A DNA stretch of 25,566 nucleotides, taken from Apostichopus parvimensis. Taxonomy: Eukaryota > Echinodermata > Holothuroidea > Aspidochirotida > Stichopodidae. The notes below the pieces were generated by a model, which did not search any database, had not been told where the DNA came from, and saw only the letters and a program-made list of their open reading frames with translations. The first letter of the stretch is position 1. Each line of letters opens with the position of its first letter. Location: contig KN886876.1 of NCBI GenBank assembly GCA_000934455.1, forward strand, positions 28,275-53,840, given 5' to 3'. This document shows positions 10,104 to 20,400 of the stretch, in pieces. Made by a program: the position numbers and the translations under genes.

Positions 10104-10124
10104 ATATTGTTGTCACAACAATAT
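10104..10124. repeat. Perfect 21-bp palindrome
   Basis: ATATTGTTGT, a single C, then ACAACAATAT. It begins 36 bp beyond the right end of the TIR element at 9517-10068. Function unknown. Confidence 0.65.
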
Positions 10125-10620
10125 GTGAACATGAACTAAGAACATGAACAAGTAGTTGAATTAAACAGTATATAATTAGATATTCATCTGGCTAGATATC
10201 TATACTGAATACATGAATATATGGGGGGGGGGGGCCTGATTGGCTCATGCAGGTTGAATCACTCAATAATTGGTGAAAGTTACATCATACATCTCTTTGA
10301 CAATGAATTACAGAGGAAGTTACTCTGCCCACATATTTACTAAAACAAAGTTTAAGCTATAGGCTAATAACAAGAATGACAACACTATGACATCATTGGG
10401 AATGACATCATACTGAAGGTATTTTCTTGGTAAAGAACTGATCATATTAGATGTACAGACCCATGTAGGGATTCTGTTGTAGAGAGTTATGGAGGTCAAA
10501 GTGTAAGCCATCTACTGCTATTTGGAAGTTTATTAAATTGGCTTGTAAATAGAAACTGTTAGTTATGATTTCAGGAAGTGCTATGTACTGTAGGAGCCTA
10601 GGCAGATTTCCTGTCCCACT

Positions 10621-11257
10621 GTGTTAGTAGCTACCGTGGATGCCCTGGTAAAGAAGTTAAATACCAGGTTATATTGCCTCAGGAAGTTGTCAAAATTCAA
10701 CGTATGTACCGATATAATGCAAATGTTTTATAATTCTATTATTTGCGGAGTTTGGAGATACTGTCTTATATGTTGGGGTGGGAATGTCACTAAAGTCGAG
10801 AAGGACCGTATCGATCACATAATTAGAAAAGCTGGGGGAGTCATTGGAGGTCAACAGCATACAGTCGACTCGGTGTACCAGTCACTGCTTCAAACAAAGC
10901 TAGATTCAGTTTGGAATGACTGTTGCCACCCCCTTCACTGTTATCTTAATGACAATGTAATTAACAGAGGCAGTGGCAGACTGAGACAGCCGTACACGAG
11001 AACTAATCGCTATCGTAACTCGTTCACTCCCCGTGCAATCAAACTTTTCAATGTCAACTTACGTCGCTAGGCTGTTGCAATAATCTTTTATCTTGTCCTT
11101 GTCTTAACTGTTTATCATTCTCATTCTTTAATCTCCATCTGTATATATCCTGATATTTATTCCTATGCTCATATATTTTTGTACTGTTTTGAACTTTTAT
11201 GTGCGAGACACTAATTTCCTTATTTGGAGCAATAAAGTTTTACTTACTTACTTACTA
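10621..11257 (+). mobile_element. 3' end of a non-LTR (LINE) retrotransposon
   Basis: An uninterrupted frame runs to TAG at 11068-11070 (about 149 codons). Features typical of the C-terminal thumb/post-polymerase part of LINE reverse transcriptases are KKLNTRLYCLRKLSKF, then MFYNSIICGVWRYCLICWGGN, and a final TNRYRNSFTPRAIKLFN block. After the stop come a short 3'UTR, AATAAA at 11231-11236 and a (TTAC)n tail ending near 11257; short tandem tails are usual for CR1/L2-type and related LINEs. The catalytic part of the polymerase and the endonuclease are absent, as expected of a 5'-truncated copy. No target duplication was found. An intact frame suggests recent insertion. It ends about 325 bp before the CRY-DASH start codon. 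Confidence 0.82.
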
Positions 11258-11582
11258 AGAGATTGAACAGGTGAACCTAGGGTAAGGGGAAGAGAAAGGT
11301 AAAGGTGAAATGCTCGCTGTTATATTGTTATGAGTTAGTGCAGAGGCCTAGTATGACAAATTAAGCTTTCCTACCATGCATGAAAAATCCTCATTCTGGT
11401 GGGCAAGGTTCATCAGATTTATTAAAACTTATTTTGCTATGAACAGGTTGTAATGTAAAAAGTAATAATGTAGATTATTTCTTTCATCAGTTTATGCAGT
11501 CCAGTTAACTAGCAAGACAGTATATTGACCAGTCAAAATACATGTGCAATCCATTAGTTGACTGGAAGAACTACCAATCAGA
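11258..11582 (+). promoter_or_regulatory. CRY-DASH 5' flank / 5'UTR with possible leader-exon acceptor and short uORF
   Basis: A pyrimidine-rich stretch ending TTTCATCAG at 11490 is a plausible splice acceptor, so a non-coding first exon may lie further upstream and the mRNA leader here would be 11491-11582. In that leader, ATG at 11494 opens a four-codon frame (ATG CAG TCC AGT TAA) before the main start. No TATA box stands out. If the leader exon is real, the promoter lies beyond the LINE insertion. Confidence 0.35.
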
Positions 11583-14447
11583 ATGTCAGCTACCAAATTT
11601 GGTGGAAGAATAGTCATATGTGTGCTGAGAAATGACCTGAGATACCATGATAATGAGGTAAGTGCAAGGCTTAGTAGAGAGATCTGTATAATGCTAGCGA
11701 ACATTCAACAACAACAAATTATTTTTTATTTGCACTTATTGCATTTGCTGAAAAAAGGATGACATAGGCTACAAAACAATGATTGATGAATACATATTAC
11801 TGTGAGGGCTGGGAGTTGGTTTCATGAGAATAAAACTCCCTGTACAAACTATAGTTGCATTAATTACCCTACTTACTGTCACATATATGTAATTTAAAAT
11901 AGCAGCACCAATTCCGATATTATGAATAAACAGAGTGATTATATAAAATTGCCTTTCATCATGTTTCGCGTGGTGCGACACTTACCTCTCCCATCCCTGA
12001 GAAGATTTCCTACAGTATGACATACCCCATCACCAATCTTCAAAGCAAATTTCCAGAGGTAACTACATACATATGTCTTGAAGTTTGAAATTTCTTACAT
12101 AACAAGAGCATCCTCAAATCATGCTTCAAGGTAATCGGTTACTAAAATACTTTCACGCACACACTCCAGGGAATATCTTATCAGGTAACACAAATTAAAC
12201 ATGCTATGCAAATTGGGCAGGTTGCTATGTAATTGCAAAGATGTACATAGCAATTTTAGTACACAGAAAACTATAAAGTACATTACAAGAGGCAAATTTC
12301 AAAGCCCCCAAAACTGCTACACAAAAATTGTAACACTAAATTATTCTCTGCACTCGTCTTCAAATCTTTGCATTTAAGGAAGGAATTAATATTTCAAAGG
12401 CAAGTTTACTTTCAGCAATATTGAAAAGCTAATTCATAGGCTCTATCTTTCTGAGTTTCTTTGTTTTTCAATACCTACCAAGGTCTTGCTCTGGGCTCAC
12501 AACAATGCAGATCATGTGCTGCCGATCTACTGTTTTGATCCACGACATTATGAAGGGACCTGGCACTTCAACTTTCCAAAGACGGGACCTTTTAGATTGA
12601 AGTTTCTATTAGAGAGCCTGGGAGACTTGAGGTCCATCCTCAAAAAAGCAGGCAGGTATGTCGCCCTAAATGTTGCTTTTTTTTTCCTTTTTCTCAAAAT
12701 CCAATTTGTAGGAATTATAATGTCAGGTAAATAATTTAAAAGGCATCAAACATTTCGGGGAACAGTTAATAGAATTGCAATGTTTAAGAAACAGATACCA
12801 AACAGCACACTTTTATGCCAGCCAGAAATAAGTTTTTACACAAAAGAACTTTAATTGAGCATTTATATCTTCATCGCTGATGAACTTCTCCAAATTTCAG
12901 CGGCCTCATCGTAAGGAGAGGAGAAGTTGAAAAGGTCATTCCAGATCTCATACAGACCATTGGGAAAAGCAATGTACATGCAGTGGCATTCCAGGAAGAG
13001 GTTAGTGATGTAATTTCTTTGATAAATCCAGACAATGGATCCTTGGATAATGTGATATCAGAGGTCATTTTTGAAATAGACAAACTGAGGGGGTCAGTGC
13101 TGATAGGACACCAATATAAAATTATAAATTAAAGTCTTTTTGATCTGTCCTAAAAATTCAGTCTTCCTAACAACTAAGTAAGACTTTACTTTCTCCTATA
13201 TTTTCCATGATTTTTGAGAGAATGCAATTCTAAAATTGAAATCAATTTTGTCCCCTTGTGTTGTAACTATACATGTGACATGTGACAATAACACATGAGG
13301 TGTGTTGTCACATTACACACAAGTTGTGTTGTCACATGAGTACTCATATTATAAATGTATATTCATGAATGATGACAATTAAGTCATACTTATTTATTTG
13401 CTGCATTTGATATTATTTTAAAAGGTGACCAAAGAGGAATTAGACGTCGAGTCGGCTCTCGTCAAGAATCTCGCCGGAACTGGAATCAGGAAGATTTGGG
13501 GATCAACTCTCTTCCATAAAGATGACATCCCATTCAAGTCAGATAGGTAAATTTTGCTCTCTTATAAGTCAAGTTTTGTGCAGAATCCCTTGAAACAACT
13601 CAATATAAGACTATCATAATGATGTAAGGTCCAAAGGTCATTTGAAGATAATGACTTGAATGGCTATATAGGGATCTCCATCAATTAGTGCTGGATAGCA
13701 GTCTTTATAGTTGATAGAGCTCTCAGGGCTTGTGACCCTGAGGTCACACAGTTTGAAATCTGATCCAACCAGATTCTTTCTTGCTCTTCTCCAGTTTGTT
13801 CATAATTTCCCAGTCAAGGTTTTGATGTTCATTAACTTGAAAAATATTATTATCCACATAGCCAGCACTATGTTCATTTGAGAGAGAGAAAAAAAATCAG
13901 TTCTGATAAACAATAATGATTAACTTTCAATATTCAGCTGAAGACAACTGTCCATAAGCAGGCATTAATAATTTGGATGTTTATGAAAATTACTTCTGAT
14001 ATGTGATAGCTATGTAAAAATTTGGCTTATCAATTATATACCGTTAAATCCTTTCCAGTGAATGATATGGTTGATGCCCACAAGGGATTTCTACAAACCT
14101 TTTCTGGTTCTCACTTAATTCTTGGACACATTGAAACTCACTTGCTCTACATTAGTCAGATAGTTATTTTGAATTTTGAGGAAATTGTATGCCAAGGAAT
14201 CCGAAAACTAACTGACCCTTTGTTTATTTATAAGTAAGTTTTATTACTAAACATCAATTTTCCAGTCAAAGAGATTTGCAGATATTCTTATCTTGCAGGG
14301 TGCCGGATGTCTTCACTGAGTTTCGCAAGAGGTGTGAAGGAGGTGCAACAATCAGGAGCACGCTTAAAATGCCAGATCAGTTCAGGCCTCTTCCTCCTGG
14401 TATCGAAGAGGGAAATTTACCTACCATGGAAGACTTGGGACAAGCTG
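11583..14447 (+). CDS. cry-dash: CRY-DASH exons 1-5: N-terminal photolyase (antenna) domain
   Basis: Residues 1-206. Exon 1 (25 aa) holds the first Rossmann-type strand and loop, [11 protein letters not shown] (residues 10-20), then HDNE at the exon end. Exon 2 gives [11 protein letters not shown] and the conserved [13 protein letters not shown]; exon 3 SGLIVRRGE; exon 4 the helix ending in KIWGSTLFH; exon 5 the linker with [10 protein letters not shown]. This alpha/beta domain normally holds the folate antenna. Intron 1 is 825 bp, intron 2 245 bp, intron 3 424 bp and intron 4 752 bp. Exon 1 is too short for most gene finders but is certain from its motif and its GTAAGT donor. Confidence 0.95.
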
Positions 14448-17400
14448 GTTAGTACCATTTGGTTTACTAATTGCTCTTTTATTAATTACAATAGTTTTAT
14501 GCATTGTCATTGCCTCTGTTGTTGCTAACAAAGGTAAAAATAAATTATATTTAAAATAAAATCACTGGAGACACGTCTGGAATAAATAGCAAAAATCATG
14601 TTTTTTTTTCTCCAATTTTTATGACAGTAGCGGAGTAACTATAATTGAAAGTTTGCGGGAATTTAAACAAACCATCAGTTGTATTAATCAAATAAGGATG
14701 CCAGAAATGAAACGAAGATGACGTCATATACCTTCCTTTATCTTTTTTCTTTTTTTATTTAATTAGAATAATTTTACAATCTGTAAAGTATTCCATTTGT
14801 TAGTGAAAAACTTTGTATCCCTTTTGGTTATATTGTTATTAATTGCATGGGACCCGTAACAAAGATTGATTCAGATGTTTACACAAATTGAAATGAACTT
14901 GAAATTTGGAATAAAAAATTTAGTAAGTATCACAATAGGATCATGTCAATAAAACAAATTTTCATATATATTTACACCAACTCATCAGCCTGCATGGACA
15001 GCGTATGATTTGTAGCAATATGAAAACAGAGGATAACTGAAAAAACATGATTTTTGCCAATTATTCCAGACATGTCTCCAAATGATCAGACCTGAACAGA
15101 GGTGCTCGTTGCCATCATCTTTGTCGTTATCATCTTTTTCTTCGTTGTCATCTTCTTGTTTCATTTTGTTCATTTTGTCCATTTTAGTCAATTGTTTACA
15201 TCATGAGGATCAAAGTATTAATATAATTACACAGTATGCAAGGTACTGTGTCATCAGACTGGCACCCTTAGCAAAGAAATGGTTATATAGGGAATACCAC
15301 CAACTAACAGGGCTGGATAGAGGGCAGAATTTGTAATATTGGCAGCCTTAGCAAAGGAATGGCTATTTAGGGAACACCACCAACTAANNNNNNNNNNNNN
15401 NNNNNNNNNNNNNNNNNNNNNNNNNNNNNNNNNNNNNAGAGGGCAGAATTTGTAATATTGGCAGCCTTAGCAAAGGAATGGCTATTTAGGGAACACCACC
15501 AACTAAGGGATGGACAGAGGGCAGAATCTGAATACTGACAGCCTTTATAGCAAAGAAATGACTATTTAGGGAACACCACCAACTAAGGGCTGGATAGAGG
15601 GCAGTATTTGAAATACTGGCACCCGTAGCAAAGAAATGACTATTTAGGGAACACCGGGCAGATAGAGGGCAGCATTTGACATACTGGCAGCCTTAGCAAA
15701 GAAATGGCTACATAGGGAACACCACCAACTAAGGGATGGATAGAGGGCAGCATTTGACGTACTGGCAGCCTTAGCAAAAAAATGGCTATATAGGAACACC
15801 ACCAACTAAGGGCTGGATAGAGGGCAGAATCTGAATACTGACAGCCTTAGCAAAGAAATGACTATATAGGGAACACCACCAACTAAGGGCTGGATAGAGG
15901 GCAGGGTTTGTAATCTTGATTTCACTGGTTCATCTGGTATCACTCTTGTACATTCACACTACCTTTAATTAATCTTTTCTCTTGCAGCTCCTGTCAATGA
16001 TGGTAGAACAGCTTTTCCATTCAAAGGAGGTGAAACTACTGGTTTAGATCGAATTCAGCAATATTTCTGGGGATCTGTAAGTAAAATCAGTCTGTTTTTG
16101 TTTTTTTTAGTCAATTAGAAATAGCTGGGAAAAGAGTTTAAGAGGTAAACTTATAGTCCAGAGGATGTTGTACTCTAAGTATCCGGGTGAGATTTGCAAG
16201 TAATTATATACAATTTTTGAGACGAACAGAATTTGTTGTTGACTCATCAAAACCAGTCTGTTCATAAAATTTAAAAATTCTAGCAGAATTAATATTCTGC
16301 TATCTGAATTGCATATAAGTTTCTTGGGTTTTTACCTTACATGTAATTGTTACAAAAAAAATTAACTTTTGTATCTTGTTACTTTCATGAGAGTGAAATA
16401 TTCAGTCAGCTTGTCAAAATCCTGAATACAGCTGTATTAACTTTGGCCCTGGCTTAACCTTTGAAAGTCTCAAGCATATTTAGTCCATTGGTGTGACATT
16501 AATTGTAAATGAATAAAATAGCTTCAATATAAATGACGTAATGGTGTAAAATGATTTATATTTCTCTTTCAGAATAACATTTCAACATATAAGGAAACCA
16601 GAAATGGATTAATAGGATCAGAATATTCCACAAAGTTCTCAACATGGTGAGTTTTTTTTCTTTTCCCACGTTATTTCAGTTTTGTTACATTCTCTTCTCT
16701 AAAGATACAGTAGAATATTTCCATTATACTTTCGTTTTTAAGAACAATATCCACCTTAATTTTCTGTAATATGAACAAAAGTGAAAGTTTGCAAGTAAGA
16801 CTATTTTGCTAAATAGCAGATTGTAAAAAATTTAATTGTCATGATCAATGTAGACAGGTCAGGTTTATTGCTATTAATTAATAATTAATATTAAGCTTGA
16901 TATTTGAACTCTTTTATATAGTGTTAGTGTTTTGTTATCGTTGCTATAGAAGTATATAGAGAGACTAGAAAGTGAAAAGTGCACCGCATACTGCCCCGAC
17001 TGATCTCAACCCAGCTGAACTTTACCCCCGCGACCCAGTTCACGATAGACCCAAAGAATAATGCTCTGTCAACTGACCCTCACCTGCTAAACGATTTAAA
17101 TAGTGCACATGATGACTGTTTTCTGTCAATGAAAGGTGCTTGTTTAAGTCACATGCAAAATTATTGCATCTTGATTGGTCGCGTTTGTAAACACTGTGCA
17201 GTTTTTTAATTGTGAACCACCACAGATTGCCAGTCAGGAAAATGGTAATTAACTTTTCCGAACCGAAACCGACACATACTGGACACTTTAAGTGTCAATG
17301 TTCAACTATAAATTATAATATATAGTATAATAAATGTACTTCCAGACGTTATAGTAGGAGTGGAATGAGTATTGTAGGAGAAGAATGAAGTTATCGATGT

Positions 17401-20400
17401 GATAGAGTTGTTCTGTTCTCTTCAAGGCTGGCCCACGGTTGCCTCTCTCCAAGGAAGATTTACGAAGAGGTGAAGAAGTACGAAAGACAGAGAACATCTA
17501 ATCAATCAACCTACTGGTAAGGCTCACTGACAGCAGATGTAGGCATTTGGTCAAAAAGTTTCTACCGAACCTAGGTTCACATAAAACAGCTGTAGGCATT
17601 TGGTCAAAAAGTTTCTACCAAACCTAGGTTCACTTGAAACAACTGTGATCATTTGGTCAAAAAGTTTCTACCAAACCTAGGTTCACTTAAAACAGCTGTT
17701 GGCATTTGGTCAAAAATTTTATACCTAGGTTCACTTAATAAAGCTGTAGATATTTGGTCAAAATGTATCTACCAAACCTACGGAGTATTACTCAAACCAA
17801 AATTCAAAAAAAAAAAAACATTGATTCTTTCTACTGAACAAAACTTAATTATCGATTTTTGAATGAATTTGACTCAGGTCTAAATATTTCATCAGCTACA
17901 CATGTTTTCTGAACAGAAGAAATCACGTGCTACAAAATCAAAAACTATTGGGAAACTTTAAATGTTACCACTTTGATTGCATTATTAAAAAAAATGGATG
18001 ATTTGATAATCATTAAAAAATTTATCGAAACCAACTAAAAGAAACTATTCTAAAGGATAAAAACCAAGGGTGTGTAATGGTCTGGAATTTGGACATCACT
18101 GAACCTTGTGAGTACGTTGAATACCTATATTCTCTTTCATACAAACATGTAATTGTCAGACAAATTCACAAGAAGAATCAGATCAAAGAGCTACTTACCC
18201 TTAAAATGTACCTACACACAGATTCCTATTAAAACATTTTCTTTAGATTGAGCATGATGTGTAATTGACTTTCAAAATAATTTACTCATCATTCCTTTGT
18301 TTCTTTTTTTTGCTCTTTTAGGGTAATTTTTGAACTGATCTGGCGTGATTACTTTAAATTCGTCGCCCTTAAATTTGGCGACCGGCTGTTTTATCTTCAC
18401 GGTTTGATGGGAGTCAGGAAACGTTGGAAGCGAGACCAGAGGTTATTCGATGCTTGGAAAGACGGCAGGACTGGTGTACCATTCGTAGACAGCAATATGA
18501 GAGAACTTAAATCGACAGGGTTTATGTCTAATAGAGGGCGACAGAATGTGGCAAGCTTTCTCACGAAAGATTTAGGCCTGGATTGGCGGTTAGGCGCTGA
18601 GTGGTTTGAGTACTTACTGGTGAGCTCTTTTGTTTCATTTAAGCAGTTACAGTTGCATACTAACATTGGGCATTGGGCCATCTACCTTAAAATAAAGTAC
18701 CACAAACACTGAGATGCCCTCAAAATTCCACCCTTCTCTGAAATTGTAGTGTAGACCCCTCTCTCCCCCCCCTCCCCCAGATTCATCTATCTGTGGATTT
18801 CTTGAGAATAATTATGTTCACCATACTATATTGTTATATCAGCTAAATTTAACTATATAAATGTAGAAGGTGCCTGATAAACAGCAGTTTTATTAAAGGA
18901 TTTTTACATGTGAGCCCTCTCGAATGCAGAATGTGGATCGACATACCAAAAGATACATAATGAACAACTAGACACTTTTATGTTATGCTAATAACTTTAA
19001 CATACAGGTGTACAGTTAAACATAACAATAACACTACCATACTTAACATATAACAAGTGACATAACTAGGTCGGAGCGGCCGACCTGGGTTCCAGTGACA
19101 AAGTACTGCAAAATAAAATAGGAATTTAAAGGACATCCTGTCCTCAACAGATAAAGTACATCTAACTTTTAAGAGTGCCATATTTGGGTGTCTAGAGCTG
19201 CCTCTTTGGGGCTCTCCTTGCAACCTCCCTGCATATGAAAATATCTTCAGCATTCCTAAACTGTCTTACCACGAGTTCATCAGTATCAATCCACGATCTC
19301 ATGCTCAGTGAGACTTTTATTTAATTTCTTCCCTCAAGCATACATATTTAAGGTTCCCTCTTTTGTGGTTACAGGTAGATCATGATGTGTGTAGTAACTA
19401 TGGTAACTGGTTGTACTCCGCTGGTGTTGGTAACGACCCGAGACAAGACCGCAAGTTTAATATGGTGAAGCAAGGATTGGATTATGATCCCCAGGTATTT
19501 ATTCACAATGCAGCAACGTGTTTAGGATTTCTACTTTGTAGCCAACGATGACATCTAAATGTCATTCCTAGAGGGGTTTATCTACAGTTCTTTGGTGGAG
19601 TATGTTTGGATGCATACATCTATTGGTGTATATTAGTACAATAAAGGGCAGTCCTGGGTTATCAAATGTACGCAGATGAGGTAAGGGTCAAGGGACCTCT
19701 GTAAACTCTACCAACTCTTTAACTTTTTGGTTGTTCCTGCAAGACTCAATAAAGGGGAGGAGAAGGATATGCATATGGTTGGTGCCTTAGGGCCATGGAG
19801 GGTGTTAACATGGTACAGGTATATGGATAGGAAGTAGTCACTTCTCCCTCTCACACAGCATATCAAATCATGAACTCATATTTTAATTGTACACCAGGAA
19901 TTGTATCCCAGACGTCACTGATCTGGTTTGACTCGTGTTCGCTACCCAAAAAATTCATTGTCGAAGAATTTCATTGATGGTTGCATCTGCCCACAGCCCT
20001 CTTCATTAACACCCACAATTAAGCAGCAAAGATTAGTCAATTTGTAACTGTATTGAGGGTTTTAACAGTGTTCTTGTTGGTCATACAGGGAGATTACATC
20101 AGGCAGTGGATCCCTGAACTTAATACCATCCGTGACGGCTCGGTCCACACTCCATGGACCCTCAGCTTGGGGGCCTTGAGACAGTCAGAGGTATCTCTGG
20201 GTGAGACGTACCCTAATCCCATAGTGAAAGCTCCCGAGTGGAGCAGGCATAGTCATCGCAATGTAAGTTCCTATCCAGTTTGCTCAATGGGGTTGTAAAA
20301 GGTTACACAATATGAATGACAGTGATGGTTATTCCTTTTAATTTCGATATTAAAGACAAAATTGGATGCAAACTTTGAAATAAAAAAAAACATTTGCAAA

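Noticed and set aside
13262-13350. Inverted TGTGTTGTC/GACAA..ACACA repeats in intron 3 as a structured RNA
   Set aside because: The sequence is a degenerate run of CATGTGACA-like words; pairing is imperfect and fits simple-sequence decay.
16979-17209. Extra CRY-DASH exon in intron 7
   Set aside because: Exons 7 and 8 join in phase across a split Trp codon to give the conserved [12 protein letters not shown] stretch, leaving no room for an insert.
17653-17862. Repeat-encoded small protein in CRY-DASH intron 8
   Set aside because: The open frame comes from the 53-bp minisatellite; unit length is not a multiple of 3 and one copy has a 5-bp deletion, so no repeat protein frame is kept.
18970-19253. 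91-codon minus-strand frame in CRY-DASH intron 9 with two small GC hairpins (near 19071 and 19131)
   Set aside because: No domain, no splice-site support, and it lies wholly in an intron; possibly an old repeat fragment.
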